Source: Bog-473 sp963755375 (GTDB lineage: Bacteria > Actinomycetota > Acidimicrobiia > Acidimicrobiales > RAAP-2). Taken from it: DNA of 64,000 nt. A program made the position numbers and the translations under genes. How positions within the stretch are numbered: position 1 is the stretch's first letter; every line of letters starts with the position of its first letter. Below are positions 17,349 to 26,170 of the stretch, piece after piece. The notes beneath the pieces were generated by a model. That model was given only the letters and a program-made list of their open reading frames with translations, was not told the origin of the DNA and did not search any database. The stretch is from positions 1,488,001 to 1,552,000 of the forward strand of contig CAVWKG010000016.1 in assembly GCA_963755375.1 (NCBI GenBank), read 5' to 3'.

Positions 17349-20024
17349 CTACCCCTTCTCGGCCAGGACGGCCTGCGCCGCAGCTAGGCGGGCGACCGGG
17401 ACCCGGAAGGGCGAGCAGCTCACGTAGTCGAGCCCCGCGTCATAGAAGAGGCCGATGGACCGGGGATCTCCCCCGTGTTCACCACAGACGCCGACCTTCA
17501 GGCCAGGCCGGGTGGCCCGGCCCCGCTCTGTCCCGAGGCGCACCAGCTCCCCCACACCGTCGAAGTCGACCACCTCGAAGGGGTTGCTCGGCAGCAGGCC
17601 GAGCTGCAGATAGGCGTCCATCATGCGGCCCTCGACGTCGTCGCGGGAGAACCCGAAGGTCATCTGGGTCAGGTCGTTGGTCCCGAAGGAGAAGAAGTCC
17701 GCCTCCTCGGCGATCTCCGCGGCCCGCAGGGCCGCCCGCGGCGTCTCGATCATCGTCCCGATGGTCACCTCGAGCTGGCCGCGCCTGATGGTGCCGGAGC
17801 GGGCGGACGCCTTCGAGGGGCGCGGCGCCGGCTCCTTGTTGACTTCGGCCACGGCGTCCTCTACCCACCCGCGGGCCAGCGCCAGTTCCTCGCGGGTCAC
17901 CGTCAGCGGGATCATGATCTCGACGACCGGGTGCCCGCCGTCGGCCACCCGCTGGCGGCCCGCCTCCATGAGCGCGCGCACCTGCATGGCATAGAGCCCG
18001 GGCTTGATCACCCCGAGCCGCACGCCGCGCGTCCCGAGCATCGGATTGGACTCACGCCAGGACAGTGCGGCCTCGTAGAGACGACGCTCCTCGGAGTTCA
18101 ACCCGACGGTGGCCTCCTTGTGGGCCAGCTCCTCGGTGGAGGGCAGGAATTCGTGCAGCGGCGGGTCGAGCAGACGCACCGTCACCGGCAGCCCGTCCAT
18201 GGCGGCCAGGATGGCGATGAAGTCCTCGCGTTGGACGAGGCGCAGCTCCTCGAGCGCGTCGGCCTCCTCGGCCGGCGTGTCGGCCAGGATCATCCGGCGC
18301 ACCACGGGGAGGCGGTCCTCCCCGAGGAACATGTGCTCGGTGCGGCAGAGGCCGATCCCCTCCGCACCCAGGTTGCGCGCGTTGGCGGCATCGTCGCCGG
18401 TATCGGCGTTGGCCCGGACGGCCAGGTGACCCTTCCGGATGGCGTCGGCCCAGGACAAGACGGTGGTAAACGCGGCCGGTGGTTTGGCCGCGGTCAGGGG
18501 CACCTGCCCGGCCACGACGATGCCGGCGCCTCCGTCGAGCGAGACCCAGTCCGCCTCGTGGAGCGTGACCCCATTCGCTGTCACCTGGCGGTCGCCCAGG
18601 CGCAGCACTTCGGCGCCCACGACCGCCGGCTTGCCCCAGCCGCGGGCCACGACTGCAGCGTGGCTGACCAGCCCGCCGCGCGCAGTGAGGATCCCCTCGG
18701 AGGCGAGCATGCCGTGCACGTCCTCGGGGGAGGTCTCGTTGCGCACCAGCACCACTGGCTCGCCGCGCTCGGCCGCCGCCGCGGCGTCGTCGGCCGTGAA
18801 ATAGATGCGACCCACGGCAGCCCCGGGGCTGGCGCCGAGACCCTTGGCCCACGTGGCGTGCCCGGAGCTGGCGAATTGGGGGTGGAGGACGGAGTCGAGG
18901 TGGTCCTCGGTGATGCGCGACACCGCCTCGGCCTTGGAGATCCCGAGGTCGCTGGGGCGCACCATGTCCACCGCCATCTTCAGGGCAGCGGCACCGGTCC
19001 GCTTGCCCACCCGGGTCTGGAGCATCCAGAGCTTGCCCTGCTCGATGGTGAACTCGGTGTCGCACATGTCGGCGTAGTGCCCCTCGAGCCGGGTGAAGAT
19101 CTTCAGCAGCTCGGTGTGCACCTTGGGGAACTTCTTCTTGAGCTCGGAAATGGGCTCGGTGTTGCGGATGCCGGCCACGACGTCCTCACCCTGGGCGTTG
19201 ACCAGGAAGTCCCCGTAGGCGCCCTTGGTGCCGGTGGCGGGGTCGCGGGTGAAGCCGACGCCCGTGCCCGAGTTGTCGTCGCGGTTGCCGAAGACCATGG
19301 CCTGCACGTTCACGGCGGTGCCGAGGTCGTGGGCGATGCGCTCCCGGTCGCGGTACGCGATGGCGCGGGGCCCGTTCCAGCTGCGGAACACTGCCTCGAT
19401 GGCGCCGCGCAGCTGCTCCGTCGGCTTCTGAGGAAAGGGCTTGCCGGTGTGGCGCTCGACGATCTGCTGGTACGAGTCGACGAGATAGCGCAGCAACTCG
19501 GTGGGCACCTTCGCGTCCGACGTCGTCCCCGCGAGCTCCTTGGCGGCGTCGAAGAGCGAGTCGAACTCCTCAGCGGGGAGCTCCTGGACGATGCGGGCGT
19601 ACATGGCTATGAAGCGCCGGTAGGAGTCGAACGCGAAGCGCTCATCCCCCGTCTGCTTGGCCAGTCCCTCCACCGACTCGTCGTTGAGACCGAGATTGAG
19701 GACGGTGTCCATCATCCCGGGCATGGAGAACTTGGCGCCCGAGCGCACCGACACCAGGAGCGGGTCGGTGGCGTCGCCGATGGACTTGCCCATGGCCTTC
19801 TCGAGCCGGGCGCGGGCGGCGGCCACCTCGGTATCGAGGCCCTTGGGCCACCCGCCGGCCATGTAGGCGCGGCAGGCATCGGTCGAGATGGTGAACCCAG
19901 GGGGCACCGGGAGGTGGAGCACCGACGTCATCTCGGCCAAGTTGGCGCCCTTGCCGCCCAGGAGGTCCTTGAGCTCCATCGGCGGGCGGGCGTGCGTGTG
20001 GTCGAAATCGAAGACGAACGGCAT
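17349..20024 (-). CDS. ppdK: Pyruvate, phosphate dikinase
   Basis: About 891 residues from the ATG at 20024, chosen because AAGGAGG precedes it by 4 bases. The N-terminal ATP-grasp domain includes GGKGANLAEM. The swivelling phosphohistidine domain has GGLVSHAAVVARGWGKP with the catalytic His (about residue 450). The C-terminal PEP/pyruvate barrel includes GTNDLTQMTFGFSRDD and the catalytic-loop Cys in VGVCGEHGGDP. The length is normal for the family. It interconverts pyruvate, ATP and Pi with PEP, AMP and PPi. A CACTCGAGTG palindrome at 20069-20078 upstream could be an operator, but this is untested. Confidence 0.96.
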   Translation of the reverse strand: MPFVFDFDHTHARPPMELKDLLGGKGANLAEMTSVLHLPVPPGFTISTDACRAYMAGGWPKGLDTEVAAARARLEKAMGKSIGDATDPLLVSVRSGAKFSMPGMMDTVLNLGLNDESVEGLAKQTGDERFAFDSYRRFIAMYARIVQELPAEEFDSLFDAAKELAGTTSDAKVPTELLRYLVDSYQQIVERHTGKPFPQKPTEQLRGAIEAVFRSWNGPRAIAYRDRERIAHDLGTAVNVQAMVFGNRDDNSGTGVGFTRDPATGTKGAYGDFLVNAQGEDVVAGIRNTEPISELKKKFPKVHTELLKIFTRLEGHYADMCDTEFTIEQGKLWMLQTRVGKRTGAAALKMAVDMVRPSDLGISKAEAVSRITEDHLDSVLHPQFASSGHATWAKGLGASPGAAVGRIYFTADDAAAAAERGEPVVLVRNETSPEDVHGMLASEGILTARGGLVSHAAVVARGWGKPAVVGAEVLRLGDRQVTANGVTLHEADWVSLDGGAGIVVAGQVPLTAAKPPAAFTTVLSWADAIRKGHLAVRANADTGDDAANARNLGAEGIGLCRTEHMFLGEDRLPVVRRMILADTPAEEADALEELRLVQREDFIAILAAMDGLPVTVRLLDPPLHEFLPSTEELAHKEATVGLNSEERRLYEAALSWRESNPMLGTRGVRLGVIKPGLYAMQVRALMEAGRQRVADGGHPVVEIMIPLTVTREELALARGWVEDAVAEVNKEPAPRPSKASARSGTIRRGQLEVTIGTMIETPRAALRAAEIAEEADFFSFGTNDLTQMTFGFSRDDVEGRMMDAYLQLGLLPSNPFEVVDFDGVGELVRLGTERGRATRPGLKVGVCGEHGGDPRSIGLFYDAGLDYVSCSPFRVPVARLAAAQAVLAEKG

Positions 20025-20146
20025 CGGGCCTCCTTGCCCTGGACGGGCGAACCGCGTGACGACGCGGTCACTCGAGTGGTCGCCCTTCCCCACTTGGGAC
20101 GGGCCAAGCCAGCCTAGTTTCCCCCCGGCGACACTCCGGAGCGGCT

Positions 20147-20659
20147 TCAGCGCTCTGCGGCGCCGCCTGGATCCTCCTTCGACGCCCGGCTATCGGCATT
20201 CACGACGACCGTCACCTGGCGCTGGAAGACCTCCTTGGCCTGACGCATGAAATCGCGCACGACGGCGAGCTCGTCGGCTTTGAAGCGCTGGGCCACCTGG
20301 CGCATTTCCTCGGCGACGGGCCGCTGCAGCCCGTCCAGGCGCTGCTGGGCCGCCGGGACGATCTCGACCCACACCCTCCGTCGGTCCTCGGTGTCGCGGC
20401 GCCGCGACACCATGCCCGCCTCCTCCAGGCGGTCGAGGATGAAGGTCACGGCCCCGGTGGTCAACCCGCTCTCCGCCGCGAGATGCCCCGCGGTCATCGG
20501 ACCGAGGCGGCCAATAAGGTCGAGGCAGCGCATGTCGGTCCTGCTCAGCTTCAGCTTCTTGGCCAAGCCCTCGTCGAACTCGCTGGCCGCGCCGAGGTAC
20601 CCCATGATCTCGGAGCGCAACTGCTGGGCCAGCTCCGAGCGCGACCATTGTCTTGACAC
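20147..20659 (-). CDS. MarR-family transcriptional regulator
   Basis: A 170-residue protein with the winged helix of the MarR family: LDLIGRLGPMTAGHLAAESGL, the recognition helix TTGAVTFILDRLEEAGMV, and the wing RRDTEDRRRVWVEI. The GTG at 20659 is the in-frame start. It is divergent from a DrrAB-like exporter with only ~32 bp between the starts, so it very probably represses both directions from a shared operator. Confidence 0.87.
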   Translation of the reverse strand: MSRQWSRSELAQQLRSEIMGYLGAASEFDEGLAKKLKLSRTDMRCLDLIGRLGPMTAGHLAAESGLTTGAVTFILDRLEEAGMVSRRRDTEDRRRVWVEIVPAAQQRLDGLQRPVAEEMRQVAQRFKADELAVVRDFMRQAKEVFQRQVTVVVNADSRASKEDPGGAAER

Positions 20660-20691
20660 GTAAGTAACTTTATCACTAAGTTTCTTTGCTA
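20660..20691. promoter_or_regulatory. Shared divergent promoter/operator for marR and ABC exporter
   Basis: The ~32-bp gap is unusually AT-rich for this genome and contains the 9-nt palindrome AAGTAACTT (20661-20669), followed by a related ACTAAGTTTCTT. MarR dimers bind short AT-rich palindromes in such gaps. The operator assignment is inferred. Confidence 0.5.
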
Positions 20692-21744
20692 ATGGCTAAT
20701 TCGTTCCAGACCTCGCTCGCAGTGGAGGCACACGACCTCGTCAAGGTCTTCCCCCGCGGCAATGTGCGGGCGCTCGACGGCGTCTCGCTCGCGGTGGAGG
20801 CAGGCACGGTGCTCGGATTGCTCGGCCCGAACGGGGCCGGCAAGACCACCGTCGTGCGCATCCTCTCCACCATCCTCGGCCCCGACTCCGGACGCGCCTC
20901 GGTCCTCGGCTATGACGTGGTCTCCCAGGCCGACGCGGTGCGTCGCACCATCGGACTGGCCGGCCAGTATGCCGCGGTGGACGAGAACCTCACGGGGCGG
21001 GAGAACATCCATATGGTCGGGCGCCTGTCCCACCTCAGCCGCAAGGTGTCGTCACGCCGGGCGGACGAGCTCCTCGAGGACTTCGGCTTGTCCGGCGCGG
21101 GTGATCGCGTGCTGAAGACCTACTCTGGAGGCATGCGGCGGCGGCTGGACCTGGCCGCGGCGCTGGTGGCGAATCCGCCGGTCCTCTTCCTCGACGAGCC
21201 GACGACGGGGTTGGACCCCCAGAGCCGCCAGGCCCTGTGGGTCGCCATCGAGGAGCTGGTCCGCGACGGCACGACGGTCCTGCTGACCACCCAGTACCTC
21301 GAGGAAGCCGACCGGCTGGCCCGCGACATCGTGGTGATCGACCACGGGCACGTCATCGCGGAGGGGACACCGGCGCAGCTCAAGGCCAACCTCGGGACAT
21401 CCGTCGTCTCCGTCACGCTGGGCGACCGGGATGCGTTGGGCCGGGCAGTCCAGCTGCTCACGCCGCTTTCGGAGAAACCGCCGGTGGTCGAGGACCTCGT
21501 GATCGAGCTGACCGTCACGGACGGTCCCAAAGTGGGCGCCGATGTGCTCCGCTCGCTCGACGCCGCGCAGGTCCTCATCGCCGGACTGGCCTTGCGCGAG
21601 CCCAGCCTCGACGACGTCTTCCTCAGCCTGACCGGCCACAAGACCATGATCGAAGAGGAGGCCGAGGACACGGCCGTGAAGCCGAAGCGGGGCTTCGGCC
21701 GGGCACGCAAGAGCGACGTGGCCGACGGAAAGGATGCCGCATGA
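20692..21744 (+). CDS. DrrA-like ABC exporter ATP-binding protein
   Basis: About 350 residues from the ATG at 20692 (a TTG two codons upstream is possible). Walker A is GPNGAGKTT, the signature is TYSGGMRRRLDLAAAL and Walker B is VLFLDEPTTGLD, with the H-loop in LTTQYLEEADRLA. The order PNPS-like C-terminal LREPSLDDVFLSLTGH is typical of daunorubicin-resistance ATPases (DrrA family). It overlaps the permease gene by 4 bp. It is controlled by the divergent MarR gene, by position. The likely job is drug or lipid-like substrate export; the substrate is unknown. Confidence 0.9.
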   Translation: MANSFQTSLAVEAHDLVKVFPRGNVRALDGVSLAVEAGTVLGLLGPNGAGKTTVVRILSTILGPDSGRASVLGYDVVSQADAVRRTIGLAGQYAAVDENLTGRENIHMVGRLSHLSRKVSSRRADELLEDFGLSGAGDRVLKTYSGGMRRRLDLAAALVANPPVLFLDEPTTGLDPQSRQALWVAIEELVRDGTTVLLTTQYLEEADRLARDIVVIDHGHVIAEGTPAQLKANLGTSVVSVTLGDRDALGRAVQLLTPLSEKPPVVEDLVIELTVTDGPKVGADVLRSLDAAQVLIAGLALREPSLDDVFLSLTGHKTMIEEEAEDTAVKPKRGFGRARKSDVADGKDAA

Positions 21745-22565
21745 CGACCACCACTATCACCGCACCGGTCCGCCTGAACCAGCCGAGTCAGGGCAGCCGC
21801 CTGTCGTGGGTCGTGGCCGACATCGGCACGATGACGAAGCGCAACCTCCTCGCGCTCATGCGGACGCCCGAGGCGCTCTTCTTCACGACCCTGCAGCCCA
21901 TCATGTTCACGCTGCTGTTCACCTACGTCTTCGGTGGGGCCATCCACGTCCCGGGCGGCCACTACATCGAGTTCCTGATGCCGGGCATCTTCGTGCAGAC
22001 GGTCATCTTCGGCGCCATGAGCGCGGCGTCGGGGCTCTCCGAAGACCTGCACAAGGGCCTGATCGAGCGTTTCCGCGCCCTCCCGATGAGCCGCTCCGCC
22101 GTGCTGGCCGGGCGCACGACTTCAGACGTGGTCCGCAATGTCTTCGTGGTCGCGCTGATCACGATCGTCGGCTACGCCGTCGGCTTTCGCATCGGGACCA
22201 ACGTGGCGCTGTTCCTGTGCGGCGCGCTGCTGATCCTGTTCTTCGCCTACGCGTTGGCCTGGGGTTTCGCCATCATCGGCCTGTCCGCGCCCAACGCGGA
22301 GACGGCCCAGGTCATGGTCTTCCCCCTGATCTTCCCGTTGCTCTTCGCCTCGTCGGCCTTCGTCCCCGTGGCCACCATGCCGGGTTGGCTGCAGGGGTTC
22401 GCCGAGCACCAACCCGTGACCCAGGTGGTCGACGGCGCGCGGTCGCTGATGGTCGGCGGCGTGCTGCACAACTCGGGCGCCGTGGTGGCCGCCCTGTTGT
22501 GGACCGTCGGCCTGCTGCTACTCCTGGTGCCGATCGCGGTGCGCAAGTACCGCAAGGTCGCCTGA
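21741..22565 (+). CDS. DrrB-like ABC-2 permease
   Basis: A 274-residue membrane protein whose ATG overlaps the ATPase stop (ATGA). The N-terminal elbow TMTKRNLLALMRTPEALFFTTLQPIMFTLLF (split over helix and span), the ABC-2 loop LSEDLHKGLIERFRALPMSRSAVLAGR and six membrane segments fit the DrrB/ABC-2 family. The C-terminal loop MPGWLQGFAEHQPVTQVVDGAR is also typical. It forms a two-gene exporter with the preceding ATPase. Confidence 0.9.
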   Translation: MTTTTITAPVRLNQPSQGSRLSWVVADIGTMTKRNLLALMRTPEALFFTTLQPIMFTLLFTYVFGGAIHVPGGHYIEFLMPGIFVQTVIFGAMSAASGLSEDLHKGLIERFRALPMSRSAVLAGRTTSDVVRNVFVVALITIVGYAVGFRIGTNVALFLCGALLILFFAYALAWGFAIIGLSAPNAETAQVMVFPLIFPLLFASSAFVPVATMPGWLQGFAEHQPVTQVVDGARSLMVGGVLHNSGAVVAALLWTVGLLLLLVPIAVRKYRKVA

Positions 22566-22577
22566 GCGACCGCTCCC

Positions 22578-23912
22578 CTACTCCTCGCCGGTGCGCCGGC
22601 GCAGCTCGCCCAGGAGCTCGGCGAGGGGCACGCGTACCTGCTCGGTGGTGTCGCGGTCGCGAATCGTGACGGCGTTGTCCTCGAGCGAGTCGAAGTCGAC
22701 GGTGACGCACCACGGCGTCCCCACCTCGTCCTGGCGCCGGTAACGCTTCCCGATGCTCTGGGTCACGTCGTAGTCGCACATGAAGTGCGGCTGCAGGCTA
22801 GAGAGGACCTGGCGGGCCAGCGGCTCGAGGGTGTCCTTCTTCGACAGCGGGAGCACGGCCACCTGATAGGGCGCCAGGCGCCAGTGCAGGCGCAGCACGG
22901 TGCGGGCCTCGCCCGCGACCTCGTCCTCGGTGTACGCGGCGAGCAGGAAGGCCATCATGGTCCGGGTGGCGCCGGCTGCCGGCTCGATCACATAGGGCGT
23001 GTAACGCTCGTTGGTCTGCTGGTCGAAATAGTCGAGGGACTCGCCGGACGCCTTGGCGTGGGCGGTGAGGTCGAAATCACCCCGGTTGGCGATGCCCTCG
23101 AGCTCGTCCCAACCCCACGGGAAGAGGAACTCCACGTCGGCCGTGCCGCGTGAGTAGTGCGACAACTCGCTCTCCTCGTGGTGGCGCAGGCGGAGCTTCT
23201 CGGGCGGGATGCCGAGGTCGAGGTACCACTGCATGCGCTCGGCCAACCAGTAGTCGAACCACTTCTGGCTCTCGTCGGGCGGGACGAAGTACTCCATCTC
23301 CATCTGCTCGAACTCGCGGGTGCGGAAGACGAAGTTCTGCGGCGTGATCTCGTTGCGGAAGGACTTGCCCACCTCCGCGATGCCGAAGGGCGGCCTCTTG
23401 CGCGTGGTGCCGAGCACGTTGGCGAAGTTGGTGAACATGCCCTGCGCCGTCTCGGGGCGCAGGTAGGCCACGTGGCCCTCGTCCTCCACCGGCCCGGCGT
23501 GGGTCTTGAACATGAGGTTGAAGGCCCGGGCCTCGGTGAGGTCATGGGAGCCGCAGTTGGGGCAGACGCCCTCGATCTTGTCGGCCCGCCAGCGTTCGTG
23601 GCAGTTCTTGCAGTCCACCAGGGGGTCGGTGAAGGTGGCCAGATGGCCCGAGGCCTCCCACACGGCCGGCGGCCCGAGGATGGCGGCATCGAGGCCGACG
23701 ACGTCGTCGCGCAGCTGGACCATGGCGCGCCACCAGGCGTTCTTGACGTTGCGCAGCATGTTGACCCCGAGTGGGCCGTAGTCGTAGGTGGAGCGGAAGC
23801 CGCCGTAGATCTCGGCCGACTGGAAGATGAAGCCGCGGGTGCGGCAGAGCCGCACCACCTTCTCCATCACGTCGTCGGTGGCAGCCTCGGGCGCCTCGGC
23901 GGTCTCTGTCAT
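22578..23912 (-). CDS. glyS: Glycyl-tRNA synthetase, single-chain class II type
   Basis: A 444-residue enzyme from the ATG at 23912. The class II core includes FIFQSAEIYGG, the motif 2 region GKSFRNEITPQNFVFRTREFEQ (split over strand-loop-strand) and motif 3 GATRTMMAFLLAAY. A CxxC zinc pair region (CKNCHERW and CPNCGSHD) lies near residues 100-130. The C-terminal anticodon domain starts near APYQVAVLPLSKKD. Its start overlaps the end of hemW by 4 bp (ATGA), so it is translated from the recO-hemW-glyS transcript. Confidence 0.96.
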   Translation of the reverse strand: MTETAEAPEAATDDVMEKVVRLCRTRGFIFQSAEIYGGFRSTYDYGPLGVNMLRNVKNAWWRAMVQLRDDVVGLDAAILGPPAVWEASGHLATFTDPLVDCKNCHERWRADKIEGVCPNCGSHDLTEARAFNLMFKTHAGPVEDEGHVAYLRPETAQGMFTNFANVLGTTRKRPPFGIAEVGKSFRNEITPQNFVFRTREFEQMEMEYFVPPDESQKWFDYWLAERMQWYLDLGIPPEKLRLRHHEESELSHYSRGTADVEFLFPWGWDELEGIANRGDFDLTAHAKASGESLDYFDQQTNERYTPYVIEPAAGATRTMMAFLLAAYTEDEVAGEARTVLRLHWRLAPYQVAVLPLSKKDTLEPLARQVLSSLQPHFMCDYDVTQSIGKRYRRQDEVGTPWCVTVDFDSLEDNAVTIRDRDTTEQVRVPLAELLGELRRRTGEE

Positions 23913-24997
23913 CGGTGCAGGATACCGGAGCGGATTCTGGCGCTGACCTCGTTGGCCAGCAGACGACCCCGCAAAGTGAGCACGGCCCGGCCGTCGACGT
24001 CCTCGACGAGACCCTGGAGATCCTCGGCCCGCTCGAGGCAGTCCCAGGGCACGCCGCGCGGGGTGCGCAGTGAGAGCGAGAGCGCCTCGAACTGCCGCTG
24101 GTCCGGCGTCAGCTCCTCGCGCCCGGCCTCGGGCGGGCGCCCGGCTTCCACGGCGTCGATGTAGCGGTCGGGCGTGCGGATGTTCCACCAGCGCGTGCCG
24201 TCGCGGTGCGAATGCGCGGCCGAGCCGATGCCCACGTAGTCGCCCTGCTCCCAGTAGAGGTGGTTGTGGCGGCACTCGTGGCCGGGCCGGGCCCAGTTCG
24301 AGATCTCCTCCCAGGCGTAGTGGGCCCCAGTGAGGACGGCCTCCGCGCGCTCGTAACGCCGGGACTCGACATCGTCGTCGGGGTGGCGGCCCGGGTCCGC
24401 GGCGAGCGGCGTGCCCGGCTCGACGGTGAGGCCGTAGGCGCTCAGGTGCGGCGGCGGATGGTCAAGCGCGAGGACGTGGTCCAGCGTGGCCGCCCAGTCG
24501 CCGTCGCTCTCGGTGGCGGCGCCGAAGATGAGATCGAGGTTCCAGGTGGTGAACCCGGCGGCGTGGACCGAGGCGGCGATCATCTCGGCTGCGTGTGGCA
24601 CGTGGCGCCGGCCGAGGCCGGCCAGCACGTGGGCCGCGGTGGACTGCAGCCCGAAGGAGACCCGGGTCACGCCGGCACGCCGGTAGGCCCCGAGGTGCGC
24701 GTCGTCGGCGTCCTCGGGATTGCACTCGATCGTCACCTCGGCGCCCGGCGCGCGCGGGATGGCGTCGAGGATGCGGCACAGGGTCTCGGGGTGGAGGCGG
24801 GACGGGGTGCCCCCTCCGAAGAAGACGGAGGTGGCCGGGGCGAGGCGGCCTGCCCCGACGGCCTGGCGCACCTCGCGCACGCAGGCGTCCGCGTAGCGCT
24901 CCATGAGGTGGTCGCGGTCGGTGTAGGTGGCGAAGGCGCAGTAGTCGCAGCGCTCGCGGCAGAACGGGACGTGGACGTAGATGCCGAAGGGAGTCAA
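23909..24997 (-). CDS. hemW: Radical SAM heme chaperone HemW (HemN-like)
   Basis: About 362 residues from a TTG at 24997, whose TTGA overlaps the recO stop. The CxxxCxxC cluster plus an extra Cys reads VPFCRERCDYCAF near residues 10-20, followed by FFGGGTPSRL and ECNPEDADD. The N-terminal tyrosine and cysteines typical of HemW are present. HemW proteins deliver heme and do not show oxygen-independent coproporphyrinogen oxidase activity. A much longer open frame continues upstream to 26011 but runs antiparallel to good recO sequence and is rejected. Confidence 0.93.
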   Translation of the reverse strand: MTPFGIYVHVPFCRERCDYCAFATYTDRDHLMERYADACVREVRQAVGAGRLAPATSVFFGGGTPSRLHPETLCRILDAIPRAPGAEVTIECNPEDADDAHLGAYRRAGVTRVSFGLQSTAAHVLAGLGRRHVPHAAEMIAASVHAAGFTTWNLDLIFGAATESDGDWAATLDHVLALDHPPPHLSAYGLTVEPGTPLAADPGRHPDDDVESRRYERAEAVLTGAHYAWEEISNWARPGHECRHNHLYWEQGDYVGIGSAAHSHRDGTRWWNIRTPDRYIDAVEAGRPPEAGREELTPDQRQFEALSLSLRTPRGVPWDCLERAEDLQGLVEDVDGRAVLTLRGRLLANEVSARIRSGILHR

Positions 24998-25728
24998 AGG
25001 CCGGCGGTCGAGCGCACCGAGCGGATGCGCCGGTCGAGATGCGCCTCCATGGCCTCGGTGGCCAGCTCGGCCACCTCGTCGGCGGCCGGGGGCGGCGGGC
25101 CGGCCAGCACCGAGGCCAATTCGCCGCCCAGGATGCGACGCAGGAGGACGAGCGCGTCCGGGGTCATGTGGCGTCCGCTGCGGTGGGCCCGGCACAGGGT
25201 GCCGCCCGCCACGAGGTCGAAGGCCACCAGCTCCACCAGACCGTCGGGCTCGCCGCACGAGGCACACGCATCGAGGACAGGGCCGGCGCCCTCGAGGACG
25301 AGCGCCTTCAAGAAGAAGGACGGCGCGAGCAGCGTCGGGTCGGCCCTGGCGTCGGCCAGGGCGCCGAGGGCGCCCACCAGCATGGAGTAGAGGCGGGGGT
25401 CGGGATGGCGCTCCTGGGCCATCTGGTCGCTCACCTCCAGGAGCGCGATGCCCCGGGGCATGCGGTCGAGGTCTTCGCGGATGAGCCGGAAGGCGTTCAG
25501 CACCTCCACCTGGTTCACGATGTCGAGGTCGCTCCTCCCCTGCCACAGGAGGAGGTCCACCTGGGTCAGCGGCTCCAGGCGGCCGCCGAACTTCGAGGTG
25601 GTCTTCCGCACGCCCTTGGCGACGGCCCGCACCTTGCCGTGGCGCTCGGTGAGGAAGACGATGATCTTGTCGGCCTCGCCGAGGCGGTAGGTGCGCAGGA
25701 CGACGCCCTTGTCGCGAAAGAGGCTCAT
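24994..25728 (-). CDS. recO: DNA repair protein RecO
   Basis: A 244-residue protein. The N-terminal OB fold reads DKGVVLRTYRLGEADKIIVF, GKVRAVAKGVRKTTSKFGG. The C-terminal helical region has a zinc-type cysteine set (CASCGEPDGL and CRAHR, one of the usual positions being His/Arg-rich). RecO loads RecA with RecR in gap repair. It overlaps hemW by 3-4 bp downstream and a small membrane gene by 4 bp upstream, so these are one translationally coupled operon. Confidence 0.93.
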   Translation of the reverse strand: MSLFRDKGVVLRTYRLGEADKIIVFLTERHGKVRAVAKGVRKTTSKFGGRLEPLTQVDLLLWQGRSDLDIVNQVEVLNAFRLIREDLDRMPRGIALLEVSDQMAQERHPDPRLYSMLVGALGALADARADPTLLAPSFFLKALVLEGAGPVLDACASCGEPDGLVELVAFDLVAGGTLCRAHRSGRHMTPDALVLLRRILGGELASVLAGPPPPAADEVAELATEAMEAHLDRRIRSVRSTAGL

Positions 25729-26102
25729 GTGGTCTCGACGTCGGTGTCGGCAGTGGAGGTGGGCGCGGCGGTGGAGGTGGTGCCGTCGGCCTGGCGGTGG
25801 CCGGGGTCGAGCGGGCAGTAGCGCTCACCCCGGCGCTCGGCCTCGGCCACGGCCCGGCGGGCCACGGCGGCCACGTCGGCCGCCCGGTTCTGCGCTTCCT
25901 GGGCGGGCCGGACGCGGGCCACGGCGGCCGCCCCGTGCGAGTGGCGGCCGTAGAGGGCGTTCCCGACGCCCACCAGCGCCGCGATGGTGATGAACGCGAC
26001 GATGGCCGCACCGGCCCCGGACTGCCCGGCGAGGATCACCACGACGGCGAAGATGGTGAGCAGGGCGATCCCGACCGCCACGGCGATCCGGCTGAAGGTC
26101 AT
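25725..26102 (-). CDS. Small membrane protein of unknown function
   Basis: A 125-residue protein from the ATG at 26102. Two hydrophobic segments (IAVAVGIALLTIFAVVVILAG and AAIVAFITIAALVGVGNALYG, adjacent) precede an Ala/Arg-rich helical tail, then ERYCPLDPGHRQADG and a Thr-rich end. The stop overlaps the recO start by 4 bp. A frame extension to 26300 exists but runs into the gap after uppS. The family was not recognised. Confidence 0.65.
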   Translation of the reverse strand: MTFSRIAVAVGIALLTIFAVVVILAGQSGAGAAIVAFITIAALVGVGNALYGRHSHGAAAVARVRPAQEAQNRAADVAAVARRAVAEAERRGERYCPLDPGHRQADGTTSTAAPTSTADTDVETT

Positions 26103-26170
26103 AGCGGGACCATTCTCGCAGCTACCCGCCGCCGGTCGGGTCGCCCGCCGCCCCGGGGACGGCGACGGGA

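Noticed and set aside
17475..20117. 880-codon plus-strand open frame opposite ppdK
   Set aside because: It is exactly antiparallel to a gene with full PPDK motifs; its composition (His/Gly/Arg-rich, no domain) is that of a high-GC shadow frame.
24998..26011. Long upstream extension of hemW
   Set aside because: It overlaps recO and the small membrane gene in another frame and is low complexity; the TTGA coupling at 24997 is a better start.
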